DNA of 64,000 bases from Microbacterium festucae (GCF_025421715.1 NZ_JAOEFC010000002.1:682001-746000); one strand, 5' to 3'; numbered from the stretch's first letter, positions 25,770 through 35,265 are shown. Notes: generated by a model not told the origin, from the letters alone. Made by a program: numbers and translations.

Positions 25770-26531
25770 ATGTTCGCTGGACTCTTCGGTTGGCACGTGC
25801 TGATCCCCCTCGCCATCCTCGTCGTGCCGATCGTGCTGATCGTGATCTTCGTGCGCCGTGCGCGCCGTGCGCGCACCACCGGTGACACGTCGCCCGTCGT
25901 GAGCCTGACGCTGTCGCTCGCGGCCATCTGGGCGGCCGTCTCGCTCATCGGTGCGGCGATCGCATTCGTGGTCGCCCTCGCCGGCACCCCGACGATCACC
26001 ATCCCCGTGAACCAGTACTGGCCCACCGTTCCCGGGCTCACCGTCGACAGCGGGCCAACCGCCTCGTACGTGTCGGGCGGCTTCACCCAGGCCGAGGTGA
26101 CGGTCGAGGGACTCAGCCCTCAGACGCGGTGGACGTGGGCCGCCGGTCAGCTGCTGACCGGGCTCGTGCCCGTGGCGATCGCCGGCATGATCGCCGTGGC
26201 GTGCTTCCAGCTGCTGGCCGGACGTGCGTTCGCTCCGGCGGTGGCGCGGCTGTCGCTGGTCACCGGCATCGTGGTGGCCGTCGCCGGCTGCGCCGGCGAG
26301 CTGTTGTCGGGCATCGGCGGGTCGATGGCCGCGAACGAGCTGCTCAACGTCGTCTCGGCGCACGGCACCGTGATCCCGGGTATCGACGACCCGCTCTCGC
26401 TGCTGCCGACGACCTCGCTCGACTGGTCGCTGCCGTTGTGGCCGATCGCCGCGGGGCTCGCCTTCGCCGCCCTCGCGGCCATCTTCCGCTACGGGTCGGT
26501 GCTCCAGCGCGACACGCAGGGCCTGGTCTGA
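25770..26531 (+). CDS. Membrane protein, DUF2975-like
   Basis: 253 residues with about four or five helices (about 5-27, 48-75, 125-150, 155-180, 220-242) and an extracytoplasmic loop near 80-125. No catalytic motif. The pairing with a YozG-like XRE regulator 5 bp downstream is the usual partner of DUF2975 proteins. Function unknown. Confidence 0.65.
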   Translation: MFAGLFGWHVLIPLAILVVPIVLIVIFVRRARRARTTGDTSPVVSLTLSLAAIWAAVSLIGAAIAFVVALAGTPTITIPVNQYWPTVPGLTVDSGPTASYVSGGFTQAEVTVEGLSPQTRWTWAAGQLLTGLVPVAIAGMIAVACFQLLAGRAFAPAVARLSLVTGIVVAVAGCAGELLSGIGGSMAANELLNVVSAHGTVIPGIDDPLSLLPTTSLDWSLPLWPIAAGLAFAALAAIFRYGSVLQRDTQGLV

Positions 26532-26536
26532 CCCGG

Positions 26537-26767
26537 ATGAGTCCCGCCGACGACGACGAGCCCACCGGCATCCACTGCCGACTCGACGAGCTGCTCGCCG
26601 AGCGAGGGATGACGCTCACCCGACTCTCCGAACTCGTCGGGGTGTCGATCGTGAACCTCTCGATCCTCAAGAACGACCGCGCCCGCGCGATCCGCTACTC
26701 GACCCTCTCGGCGATCTGCCGCGCGCTCGACTGCGAGGTCGGCGACCTGCTGGTGCGCGCCGACTGA
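26537..26767 (+). CDS. XRE/YozG-like helix-turn-helix regulator
   Basis: 76 residues. LDELLAERGMTLTRLSELVG, then VSIVNLSILKNDRARAIRYS and TLSAICRALDCEVGDLLV form a compact Cro-type fold. Co-transcribed with the membrane gene 5 bp upstream. Probably binds the TTATCG repeats in front of the pair. Confidence 0.85.
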   Translation: MSPADDDEPTGIHCRLDELLAERGMTLTRLSELVGVSIVNLSILKNDRARAIRYSTLSAICRALDCEVGDLLVRAD

Positions 26768-26778
26768 CCGCCGGTCGG

Positions 26779-27855
26779 TCAGCTGCTGCGCGGGAGCGCC
26801 TCGGCCCCCTCGCGCCGACCGCGCTCGTGCGCCTCGGCGACGAGACGCCGCACGTGGTCGCCGCGGCGGCGGCGCCCCTGCGCGATGCCGACCACGAGCA
26901 GCGCGATGCCGACCAGCACCAGCAGCTGCGGCCACGGCAGCGCCCAGACACCCGCCGCGTGCGTCACGCTGTCGAGGTCGCGCGTCGTTCCGTCGGGGAG
27001 CACGAGCGCCTGGTCGACGACCACCGGCAGTGTCTGCCACCCCAGCGGCCAGACGTCGGCGACGCGCATCTCGAACGTACGGGTGTCGCCGGGCAGCAGC
27101 TCGACGCTGCGGTCACCGGGCGCGTCGGCATCCGGGCTCTCGTCGGCGGCAGCCAGCGCGGGTCCGGCCCCGGCGACGTGCGGGGCGACCATGAGCCGCA
27201 CGTTCCCGGTGTTACGGGCGATGAGGGTGACCACCGCCGAGCCGGGGCGCAGCGGATTCCACGACGTCTCGGCGACGGCGGCGCTCGACACGTCGAGGCC
27301 GGGTGCGACCTCGCCGGCGACCCGCACCATCACGCGGAAGCCCACCCTGCTCTCGACCGCGACTGCTGTCCCTCCCGCCGCACTCGACGACGGCACCGAC
27401 ACCGCGACGCCCGCGGCGTGGTCGCCAGGGGTGGCGCCCGCGGGAACGGTGATCGTGAAGGGCACGATCGCCGTCGCGCCGGGGTCGACCGTCACCGCGG
27501 GCGGGGCCGAGATCCACTGCCCCGCCCCCGTCGATGCCGTTCCGCCCGGAAGCATGCTGAAGCGCCCGGCATCCGTGAAGTAGCCGTCGGCGGCGTTCAC
27601 CTCGAACGACACCGGCGCGTCACCCAGATTCGTGACGGCGAGGTGTTCGGTCGCCGACGCACCGGGGTCGAGCTCGCGTTCCACCCACCGGCGGCCGTCG
27701 GGCCCGGATGCGTCGGCGGGGCGCACCGCCCACACCACCGCTGCATCGGCACCGGGGTCGCCGGGCGCGGGCGCCGCCGCGGCGGGCGCCGCGCCGACGA
27801 GGGGTGTCAGCACCGCGAGCGCGAGGGCGACGGATGCGAAGACGATTCTGGTCAC
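26779..27855 (-). CDS. DUF916-like cell-surface membrane protein
   Basis: 358 residues. A signal peptide (to about 30, ending APAAAAPAPG) is followed by two Ig-like beta domains (ATEHLAVTNLGDAPVSFEV; FTITVPAGATPGDHAAGVAV), then one membrane helix (PQLLVLVGIALLVVGIAQG) and a basic tail facing the cytosol. This is the layout of the DUF916 partner of WxL proteins. GGAAAGG 8 nt before the GTG at 27855 supports the start. It follows the WxL-like gene by 67 bp. Confidence 0.75.
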   Translation of the reverse strand: MTRIVFASVALALAVLTPLVGAAPAAAAPAPGDPGADAAVVWAVRPADASGPDGRRWVERELDPGASATEHLAVTNLGDAPVSFEVNAADGYFTDAGRFSMLPGGTASTGAGQWISAPPAVTVDPGATAIVPFTITVPAGATPGDHAAGVAVSVPSSSAAGGTAVAVESRVGFRVMVRVAGEVAPGLDVSSAAVAETSWNPLRPGSAVVTLIARNTGNVRLMVAPHVAGAGPALAAADESPDADAPGDRSVELLPGDTRTFEMRVADVWPLGWQTLPVVVDQALVLPDGTTRDLDSVTHAAGVWALPWPQLLVLVGIALLVVGIAQGRRRRGDHVRRLVAEAHERGRREGAEALPRSS

Positions 27856-27922
27856 GAGGCAGACCTTTCCCGGGCACGTCCGTCGGGGCCCGGGGGGGTG
27901 GGGCCGGGCCCGCCGGCGGCGC

Positions 27923-28549
27923 TCATTCGAACAGCGACAGCGTGATGGTGCCGGAGTAGTCTCCCGGCGCCACATCGGCGGGGGTGCGCAGCGTGAGATC
28001 GGCGTTGACCGACCACTGCCCCTCCGAGGCGATGTCGCCCGACCGGTTGGTGAAGGCGAGCAGCTCCTGGTCGACGAGACCGAACGGGGCCGGGGCGTCG
28101 CCGTCGAGCACGGTCTGCACCGGCTCACCCTCGGCCACGAGGCCCGACTCGCCCCCGTCGATCAGGTGCGGCGCCCACCCGAGGTGGCCCGCGCCGATGG
28201 CGGGCTGCCCCGCGTCGCCGGTCAGGTCGGTGGCGGTGCCGAGCACGTACCACCCGGCGCCGGCGGGGATGTCCTCGGGCGCGCGCGTGTCGGCGACCGT
28301 GACCGTCGGCAGCGTTCCCGTGAACTGGCGCACGAGCTCATCCGACCCGTCCTCCGCGAGCGTCGCCGTCGTGCCGGCCACACTCATCGCGAGCACGCCC
28401 GGCTCCTCGATCTCGGCGATGGCCACCTGCACCTCGACCGCCTCATCCCCGTACTGCTCATCGGCGGCCGCGGCGCCGGCAACGCCGACGAGCACCGCCA
28501 CACCCCCCGCTACGATCGCGCCCCGCACGATGCTCCCCATCGCCCGCAT
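27923..28549 (-). CDS. Secreted WxL-like domain protein
   Basis: 208 residues with a signal peptide (GAIVAGGVAVLVGVAGAAAA). VTVADTRAPEDIPAGAGWYV and LGTATDLTG resemble the core of WxL domains, which bind peptidoglycan; the C-terminus DYSGTITLSLFE also fits. Only a partial second motif (HLGWAPHL) is visible. AAGGAAG before the ATG at 28549. Together with the DUF916-like gene it looks like a reduced cell-surface complex, better known from Firmicutes. Confidence 0.68.
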   Translation of the reverse strand: MRAMGSIVRGAIVAGGVAVLVGVAGAAAADEQYGDEAVEVQVAIAEIEEPGVLAMSVAGTTATLAEDGSDELVRQFTGTLPTVTVADTRAPEDIPAGAGWYVLGTATDLTGDAGQPAIGAGHLGWAPHLIDGGESGLVAEGEPVQTVLDGDAPAPFGLVDQELLAFTNRSGDIASEGQWSVNADLTLRTPADVAPGDYSGTITLSLFE

Positions 28550-28645
28550 GTCGCTTCCTTTCGCTTGCGTCCCAGTCGTTGTCGGCCGACACCGGCGGCG
28601 TCGGGCGCGTTGAGCCTATTGAGTTGTCTAGCTTCATCGCGGGCG

Positions 28646-28667
28646 GTGAGCGAACCGTTCACCCAGT
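28646..28667. promoter_or_regulatory. Candidate regulatory site between surface-protein and PhoD genes
   Basis: In the 291-bp divergent gap, GTGAGC-N5-GTTCAC is an imperfect inverted repeat, and GTTCACCCAG resembles one unit of an actinobacterial PHO box. A second PHO unit 11 bp away is not evident, so phosphate control is only a possibility. The rest of the gap shows no other structure that I can support. Confidence 0.3.
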
Positions 28668-28840
28668 CGCCCCCAACCTGTCATCTCTCCTCTCCCGCGC
28701 GGTGCGCGCATCGATACCTACGCTGACGTTCGGGGCCGAGCTGACGGCATCCGACCGCGGCTTCTGACGCAGAAGTCACGCTCGAACGGCACATAGGCAC
28801 CTACCTTTGACGACGCAGGACACCCACCGAGGAGAGACCG

Positions 28841-31800
28841 ATGACACGCAGGACCGTTGACGAGCCCCGTTCGGGAGGGTTCTCGACCAGCCGACGAGGC
28901 TTTCTCGGAGGCGCTGCGACCGCCGCGGCGGCGGCACTGCTGGCCCAGCAGGCATCGCCGGCGATGGCCGCCGACGGCACGCCCCTGCGCGCGGCCGTGC
29001 TCGAGCACCGCGACCAGTGGACGGGCGGCACGGGCCTCGCGCAGCTGCTGACCAAGGCCGGCTTCACCGTCACCACGCTCGACACGACCAAGGATGCCGC
29101 AGCTCAAGACGCGCACGTCATCGCGTTCGGCGGCTTCACGAACAACGCGCCCGCCTACGGGCAGTACATCACCGCGCAGGCCCCCTCGCTGCAGGCGTTC
29201 GCCGCGGCGGGCGGGGTGATCCTCGATATGGCGCAGTCCGACCAGTTCCACTCGTCGGTCTCGTACCTGCCGGCGGGCATGACCGCCACCCGCAACGACT
29301 CCGACTACAACACGATCTATCCGGTCGCCACCGGGCACCCGCTGGTCTCGCACCTGCGGGTGGTCGACGGCAAGGTGTTCACCGGGCGTTCGACGCAGAT
29401 CCAGGTGAGCTGGGAGTCGCTGCTGAGCTGGACCAACATGCGCGTGCTGCTGGCGTGCCAGAGCTCGGGACGGCCGCCGGCGATGCTCGAGGGCGCGCAC
29501 GGCAAGGGTCGCATCGTGCTGACGAGCCTCACCATCGACAAGGTGTACAACGCCACCGGCGGCACGATCCAGCCCGCCGAGGCGGTGGCAGACAGCGAGA
29601 TGTTCTTCACTGCGTTCGCCGCCTATGTGCGCATGGTGCAGGACGGCACCGCGCCCGAGGTTCCCGTAACGCTGCAGCCGGTGGCCGGGCCCCTGGTGGG
29701 CGACACCGGCACGACGCACTCGCGGGTGCTGGTGCGCCCCGGCAGCGACCTGCACCACCACACGACCTGGCGACTGGAGTACGGCGAGCAGGGCGGCATC
29801 CGTCGCGCCGTCACGGCCGACATCTCGCCGGCCAACGACCACACGGTGCTCTTCGACATCGCGGGGCTCACGGCGGCCACGGCCTACACGTACTCGATCG
29901 CCCCGGCGGGGGCCGCGGTGACGGGGCTCGACATCTCGGGCTCGTTCGCCACGGCGACCGAACCCGACGCGCCGACCACGCTCACGATGGGTTTCGGTTC
30001 GTGCGTGTGGACCGAGCAGAACCACATCTGGGACACCATCCGCGCCGAGGGATGCGACGCGTTCGTGATGATGGGCGACACGCCCTACATCGACAGCACC
30101 AACCTGCAGACCGCGCGCGACAAGCACCGGGCCTTCCTGCAGCAGGCGCAGGTGCGCGAGGTGACCCGGTCGATGCCGATCTGGGGCACGTGGGACGACC
30201 ACGACTTCGGCGGCAACGACGTGCACGGCGACATGCCCGGCAAGCGCAACAACCGCACCGCGTTCGTCGACTACCGCGCCCACAATCGTTACGGACACAC
30301 TGCCGACGGCGCGGCGCTGACCGACCGCACCCAGGCCGGCGAGGGCATCTACACGTCGTTCCGGCGCGGGCCGCTCGAGGTGTTCCTGCTCGACCCGCGG
30401 TGGTTCAGCCGCACCGAGGACAGCTGGGCGGATGCCACCCGGCGCACGGCCATCGGGCGGGTGCAGTGGGAGTGGCTGCAAGAGAAGCTGCTGGCCAGCA
30501 CCGCCACGTTCAAGTGCATCGCCACCGGCATGATCTGGGACGACAAGATGAACGGCGAGTCCGACGACTGGGGCACCTACGCCCACGAGCGCGACGCGAT
30601 CTACGACTTCGTGCAGCAGCACCGCATCGGCGGGGTGTTCGTGATGGGCGGCGACATCCACGTCTCGCGCGCCCTCAACTACGGACCGCGCGTCGGCTAC
30701 GACCTGTGGCAGTTCATCGTGAGCCCCATGCACAGCTCGGTGATCCCGAGCCTCAACGTGGCCCACCCCGCGCTCGTGCACAGCGCAGTCGAGCCGCACG
30801 TGTTCCTCAAGCTCGAGATGGACACGACCGTCACCCCGGCCACCATGGTGGCCACGTGGATCAACCGCGACGGTGAGCGCATCTTCGAGGTGAAGACGGA
30901 TGCCGACGCGCTCACACCCCAGCCGGTGCTGGTGCAGTTCCCGTCGGCGGCGACCGAGATCCTCGCCGGCGAGACGACCACCCTCACCACCAGCGTGCTC
31001 AACCAGTCGGGTGCCGAGCTCGACCGGGCCGACGTGACGCTGGAGGGGCCCGCCGGCTGGCAGGTGACCCCGGCGACGGCGACCGAGTTCACCGACCTGG
31101 GCGACGCCGAGAGCGCCGAGACCAACTGGGCGGTCGAGCCCCCGGTGGGCACGGCGGCGGGCGCCTACGTGCTCACCGCACGCTCGCGGTTCCGCCCCGC
31201 GGGCGACGTCGCGGAGGTGAGCCGCCAGGTGGTCGTCACCGTCATCCCGCCGGGGACCGTGCCGCGCTCCCGGGTGTCGGTCGCCGGATTCAGCAGCCAG
31301 CAGGCGGGCGACCTCGCCGCCCACGCGGTGGACGGCAACCCCGCCAGCATCTGGCACAGCCGCTACTCCCCCGACGCCGCGCCCTTCCCGCACTGGATCG
31401 CGCTCGACGTGGCATCCGAGCACGTGCTCGACGGCGTCGGATACCTGCCGCGCCCGACGGGCACCAACGGCGACATCAAGAACTACGAGATCTACGTGTC
31501 GTCGGATGGCGCGTCGTGGGGCGCCCCCGTCGCCACCGGAGCCTTCCCCGAGGGCAAGGCGCTCACCCGGGTCGACTTCGCGCCGGTGACCGGCCGCTAC
31601 GTGAAGCTCGTGGCCCTCAGCTCGCAGAACGGGCTGCAGTTCGCCGCCGCCGGCGAAGTGACCCCCTACGGTCGCGCGGCGGGCGTCGACCGGCCGGCGG
31701 TGACGGTGGACGTGTCGCCGCGCGTGATGGCCGGCAAGGTGGTGCTCTCGGTGACGGTGACCAACACCGAGCAGGCACCCGTCGATGTGAAGATCACGAC

Positions 31801-31972
31801 CGACTACGGCACCAAGACCTTCACCGGCGTGCTGCCGGGGCGGAGCGCCGTGCACGGCTTCGCGACCCGCAAGACGACCATCCCGGACGGGCTCGCGACG
31901 GTCGACGTCACCGGCCGCGTGGCGGGAGTCGTGGCGAAGAACACGGTGGGGGTCCTGTACCCGGGGGTGTGA
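28841..31972 (+). CDS. Tat-exported multidomain PhoD-type phosphatase
   Basis: 1,043 residues. Tat signal (TSRRGFLGG, cleavage near SPAMAADG at ~44). A ThuA/glutamine-amidotransferase-like domain (~49-270) comes first, which is unusual. Then a PhoD unit (~275-690): GFGSCVWTEQN, MMGDTPYID, GTWDDHDFGGND and VMGGDIHVSR carry the metal ligands. Next an NPCBM-associated beta domain (~694-805), an F5/8-type C carbohydrate-binding domain (~809-942) and a C-terminal beta domain. It likely releases phosphate from phosphodiesters such as teichoic acids outside the cell. GAGGAGAG lies 5-6 nt before the ATG at 28841. Confidence 0.88.
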   Translation: MTRRTVDEPRSGGFSTSRRGFLGGAATAAAAALLAQQASPAMAADGTPLRAAVLEHRDQWTGGTGLAQLLTKAGFTVTTLDTTKDAAAQDAHVIAFGGFTNNAPAYGQYITAQAPSLQAFAAAGGVILDMAQSDQFHSSVSYLPAGMTATRNDSDYNTIYPVATGHPLVSHLRVVDGKVFTGRSTQIQVSWESLLSWTNMRVLLACQSSGRPPAMLEGAHGKGRIVLTSLTIDKVYNATGGTIQPAEAVADSEMFFTAFAAYVRMVQDGTAPEVPVTLQPVAGPLVGDTGTTHSRVLVRPGSDLHHHTTWRLEYGEQGGIRRAVTADISPANDHTVLFDIAGLTAATAYTYSIAPAGAAVTGLDISGSFATATEPDAPTTLTMGFGSCVWTEQNHIWDTIRAEGCDAFVMMGDTPYIDSTNLQTARDKHRAFLQQAQVREVTRSMPIWGTWDDHDFGGNDVHGDMPGKRNNRTAFVDYRAHNRYGHTADGAALTDRTQAGEGIYTSFRRGPLEVFLLDPRWFSRTEDSWADATRRTAIGRVQWEWLQEKLLASTATFKCIATGMIWDDKMNGESDDWGTYAHERDAIYDFVQQHRIGGVFVMGGDIHVSRALNYGPRVGYDLWQFIVSPMHSSVIPSLNVAHPALVHSAVEPHVFLKLEMDTTVTPATMVATWINRDGERIFEVKTDADALTPQPVLVQFPSAATEILAGETTTLTTSVLNQSGAELDRADVTLEGPAGWQVTPATATEFTDLGDAESAETNWAVEPPVGTAAGAYVLTARSRFRPAGDVAEVSRQVVVTVIPPGTVPRSRVSVAGFSSQQAGDLAAHAVDGNPASIWHSRYSPDAAPFPHWIALDVASEHVLDGVGYLPRPTGTNGDIKNYEIYVSSDGASWGAPVATGAFPEGKALTRVDFAPVTGRYVKLVALSSQNGLQFAAAGEVTPYGRAAGVDRPAVTVDVSPRVMAGKVVLSVTVTNTEQAPVDVKITTDYGTKTFTGVLPGRSAVHGFATRKTTIPDGLATVDVTGRVAGVVAKNTVGVLYPGV

Positions 31973-32063
31973 CCGCGGTCCCGCCGGCCCCGCCGCGGCT
32001 TCGGCCGTGTGCGGGGCGGTGGGGCGCCCGTGGGCCGCGCGTCAGCGGCCCGTCAGACGCGCG

Positions 32064-33137
32064 TCAGACGTTGAAGCGGAACTCCACGACGTCGCCGTCC
32101 TGCATCACGTAGTCCTTGCCCTCGAGGCGCGCCTTGCCCTTGGCGCGGGCCTCGGCGACCGAGCCGGTCTCGACCAGGTCGGCGAACGAGATGACCTCGG
32201 CCTTGATGAAGCCCTTCTCGAAGTCGGTGTGGATGACCCCCGCGGCCTGCGGCGCCTTCCACCCCTTCCCGATGGTCCACGCGCGCGACTCCTTGGGGCC
32301 GGCGGTGAGGTAGGTCTGCAGGCCCAGCGTGTCGAACCCGATGCGGGCGAGCTGGTCGAGGCCCGACTCGTCCTGACCCGTCGACGCCAGCAGCTCCGCG
32401 GCGTCTTCGGGGTCGAGGTCGATGAGCTCCGACTCGATCTTCGCGTCGAGGAACACCGCCTGCGCGGGCGCCACGAGGGCGGCCAGCTCCGCCTTGCGCG
32501 CGGCATCCGTCAGCACCGCCTCGTCGACGTTGAAGACGAAGATGAAGGGCTTGGCGGTCAGCAGACCGAGCTCCTTGATGGGCGCGAGGTCGATCTTCGA
32601 GGCCGACAGCAGGATGCCGCGCTCGAGGGCGTCCTTGGCGGCGGCTGCCGTCTCGAGCACCGACGGATCGAGCTTCTTGCCGCGCACCTCCTTCTCGAAG
32701 CGCGTGATCGCCTTCTCGAGGGTCTGCAGGTCGGCCAGCTGCAGCTCGGCGTTGATCGTCTCCATGTCGTTCTGCGGGTTCACCGCACCCTCGACGTGCA
32801 CGACGTCGTCGTCGGCGAAGCCGCGCACGACCTGCGCGATGGCGTCGGCCTCTCGGATGTTCGCGAGGAACTGGTTGCCCAGCCCCTCTCCTTCACTGGC
32901 GCCGCGCACGATGCCGGCGATGTCGACGAACGACACCGCGGCGGGCAGGATCCGCTCGGAGTGGAAGATGTCGGCCAGCGTCTGCAGACGCGGGTCGGGA
33001 AGGTTCACCACACCCACGTTCGGCTCGATCGTCGCGAACGGGTAGTTCGCCGCGAGCACCTGGTTCTTGGTCAGGGCGTTGAAGAGGGTCGACTTGCCGA
33101 CGTTCGGGAGTCCGACGATTCCGATGGTGAGAGCCAC
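32064..33137 (-). CDS. ychF: Ribosome-binding ATPase YchF
   Basis: 357 residues, the exact family length. G1 GLPNVGKST, FATIEPNVG, G3 DIAGIVRGASEGEGLGN; NVDEAV replaces the usual NKxD, as in YchF, which prefers ATP. A C-terminal TGS domain (GVIHTDFEKGFIKAEVISF, YVMQDGDVVEFRFNV) follows. Involved in translation and stress response. The GTG at 33137 has TAGACT 8 nt upstream, so it is leaderless. Confidence 0.97.
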   Translation of the reverse strand: MALTIGIVGLPNVGKSTLFNALTKNQVLAANYPFATIEPNVGVVNLPDPRLQTLADIFHSERILPAAVSFVDIAGIVRGASEGEGLGNQFLANIREADAIAQVVRGFADDDVVHVEGAVNPQNDMETINAELQLADLQTLEKAITRFEKEVRGKKLDPSVLETAAAAKDALERGILLSASKIDLAPIKELGLLTAKPFIFVFNVDEAVLTDAARKAELAALVAPAQAVFLDAKIESELIDLDPEDAAELLASTGQDESGLDQLARIGFDTLGLQTYLTAGPKESRAWTIGKGWKAPQAAGVIHTDFEKGFIKAEVISFADLVETGSVAEARAKGKARLEGKDYVMQDGDVVEFRFNV

Positions 33138-33145
33138 GGGATACC

Positions 33146-33151
33146 AGTCTA
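33146..33151 (-). promoter_or_regulatory. -10 box of ychF
   Basis: TAGACT on the minus strand, 8 nt before the GTG at 33137. Confidence 0.5.
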
Positions 33152-33269
33152 CGTGGCGCGCCCCCTCGCGCCGACGGGCACCTGTCCCGCCGAGGCCGAC
33201 GGGAAGAGTTTCGGCCGCCCTCGGCGCGTCCGACCGCCCGAGGTCGGACCCTCGCGCGAAAGTGGAGTC

Positions 33270-33869
33270 GTGCCCCTGGACTTCACCGCGATCGACTTCG
33301 AGACGGCGAACTCCTCCAGCGCCTCCGCCTGCGCCGTGGGACTCGCCCGCGTCCGCGACGGACGGGTGGTCGCCTCGCAGGGCTGGCTCATCCAGCCGCC
33401 TCCCGGCCACGACCGCTTCTTCGAGCTGAACGTCGGCATCCACGGCATCCAGGAAAGCGACGTCCTCGACGCGCTCGGGTGGAGCGCGCAGCTGCCCGAG
33501 CTCACCGCGTTCCTCGGCGACGACGTGCTCGTCGCCCACAACGCCGGCTTCGACATGCGGGTGCTGCGGGCGGCATGCGAGGCCACCGGCGACCTGTGCC
33601 CGCCCTACCGCTACGTGTGCAGCCTGCAGGTGGCGCGCAAGACCTACGACCTCGCCTCGTACCGGCTGCCGATCGCCGCCGCCGCGGCCGGGCACCTCGA
33701 CTTCGCGCACCACGAGGCCACCGCCGACGCGCTGGCCTGCGCGCAGATCATGATCGACGCCGCCGCCCGCGCGGGCGCCACCGACATCGTCGAGCTCGCG
33801 ATGCTGCTGGGGCTGCGCGTGCCGCAGATCCCCGCGCCGGTCGCCGCGCCGCTGGCCGCCACCGCCTGA
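33270..33869 (+). CDS. DEDDh 3'-5' exonuclease (DNA pol III epsilon-like)
   Basis: 199 residues. AIDFETAN (Exo I, Asp and Glu), AHNAGFDMRVL (Exo II) and HHEATADALACAQ (Exo III His/Asp) are all present. Resembles RNase T/DnaQ-fold exonucleases lacking other domains. The GTG at 33270 is preceded by GGAG but with short spacing, so the start is tentative. Divergent from ychF. Confidence 0.88.
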   Translation: MPLDFTAIDFETANSSSASACAVGLARVRDGRVVASQGWLIQPPPGHDRFFELNVGIHGIQESDVLDALGWSAQLPELTAFLGDDVLVAHNAGFDMRVLRAACEATGDLCPPYRYVCSLQVARKTYDLASYRLPIAAAAAGHLDFAHHEATADALACAQIMIDAAARAGATDIVELAMLLGLRVPQIPAPVAAPLAATA

Positions 33870-33933
33870 CGCCGCGCCGCGGCATCCGGGCGCGTCGCCG
33901 CGCCATGTCGGAGGCCCTCGGCATGCTGTTCAC

Positions 33934-35217
33934 ATGGATGCCGTCACCACCGCCAGCCTGGCCGTCGCCTTTCTGCTCGTCGGCCTGCTCGCCGGCTGGT
34001 TCGCCGGCTCTGCCCGCGCGGCCGCTCGCGCCGCCGACGCCCGCACGGGGCTGACCGCGCGCCTCGCCGCGGCTGAGGCCGGCGCCGATGCGCTCACCGC
34101 CCAGCTCGAGCAGCAGCGCGTGCTCACCCGCGAGCTCGGGGCCCAGGCGCGCGCCGACCAGATCGCCCAGCACGAGCGCGAACGGCGCGAGCAGCAGGTG
34201 CTGCGGGCCCTCGCGCCGGTGCACGAGTCGCTGCAGGCGATGCAGCAGAAGGTCGACGAGCTCGAGCGCGACCGGCACACCCAGTACGGGTCGCTGGCCG
34301 AGCAGCTGCGCCGCTCGCACGAGTCGGGTGAGGCCCTGCGCGCCACCACCGAGTCGCTGGCGGGGGCCCTGCGGTCCACGTCGGCGCGCGGGATGTGGGG
34401 CGAGACCCAGCTGCGCCGCATCGTCGAGTCGGCGGGGCTCACCCGCTACGTCGACTTCGAGACGCAGACGGCCATCTCATCGGATGCCGGGGCGGGCCGC
34501 CCCGACCTCATCGTGCGCCTCCCCGGCGACAAGGCCCTCGCGGTCGACGCGAAGGTGCCGCTGGATGCCTACCTCGAGGCCGCCGAGATCCCGCTCACCG
34601 CGCAGGGCGCCGAGGCCGCGCGCCGCCGCCACCTCCTCGACAAGCACGTCAAGGCCGTGCGCGCGCACGTGGACGCGCTCGCCAAGAAGGCCTACTGGGC
34701 GGGGCTGTCGTCGAGCCCCGAGTTCGTCGTCTGCTTCATCCCGAGCGAGTCGCTGCTGGCCGCCGCGCTCGAAGAAGACCCGGCGCTGCTCGACTACGCC
34801 TTCGGCCGCAGGGTGGCGCTGGCCTCCCCCGTCAACCTCTGGGCGGTGCTCAAGACCGTGGCCTACACCTGGACCCAGCAGGACGTCAGCGATGAGGCCC
34901 GGCGCCTGTTCGACCTGGGCAACGAGCTCTACCAGCGGCTGGGCACGCTCGCCTCGCACACCGACGACCTGCGGCGTGCGATCGAGCGCACCGTCGACAG
35001 CTACAACCGGTTCGCGGGAGCCCTGGAGTCGCGCGTTCTCGTCAGTGCGCGCAAGTTCCCCGGCATCGACGAGACCAAGCTCGACGCCACGGCCACCCCG
35101 GCCGCGATCGACAAGACGCCGCGACGGTTGACGGCGCCCGAGCTGACCGAGGCGCTGGTGACCGACGACGACCTGCGCGCCGACGTGGGCGAGCTGCGCG
35201 GGCGTCTCGAACCCTGA
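33934..35217 (+). CDS. rmuC: DNA recombination protein RmuC
   Basis: 427 residues. One N-terminal membrane helix (LAVAFLLVGLLAGWFAG), a long coiled coil (~30-125), then the nuclease-like RmuC domain: MWGETQLRRIVESAGL, RPDLIVRLPGDKALAVDAKVP and FVVCFIPSESLL. RmuC limits inversions between short repeats, of interest given the repeat-rich window. Stop 48 bp before the convergent small membrane gene. Confidence 0.95.
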   Translation: MDAVTTASLAVAFLLVGLLAGWFAGSARAAARAADARTGLTARLAAAEAGADALTAQLEQQRVLTRELGAQARADQIAQHERERREQQVLRALAPVHESLQAMQQKVDELERDRHTQYGSLAEQLRRSHESGEALRATTESLAGALRSTSARGMWGETQLRRIVESAGLTRYVDFETQTAISSDAGAGRPDLIVRLPGDKALAVDAKVPLDAYLEAAEIPLTAQGAEAARRRHLLDKHVKAVRAHVDALAKKAYWAGLSSSPEFVVCFIPSESLLAAALEEDPALLDYAFGRRVALASPVNLWAVLKTVAYTWTQQDVSDEARRLFDLGNELYQRLGTLASHTDDLRRAIERTVDSYNRFAGALESRVLVSARKFPGIDETKLDATATPAAIDKTPRRLTAPELTEALVTDDDLRADVGELRGRLEP

Positions 35218-35265
35218 CGGGCCGATCGACTCCCGCGCACGTGCGGCGTCAGAACGGGCGCGGCC

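Noticed and set aside
28641-28690. Phosphate-starvation (PHO) box before the PhoD gene
   Set aside because: Only one good half (GTTCACCCAG) is seen and the expected second unit 11 bp away is missing; kept only as a weak candidate site.
28718-31855. A 1,045-codon frame opposite the PhoD gene
   Set aside because: It mirrors the codon pattern of the real gene; its translation shows no domain, while the plus strand has a full Tat-PhoD protein with ribosome site.
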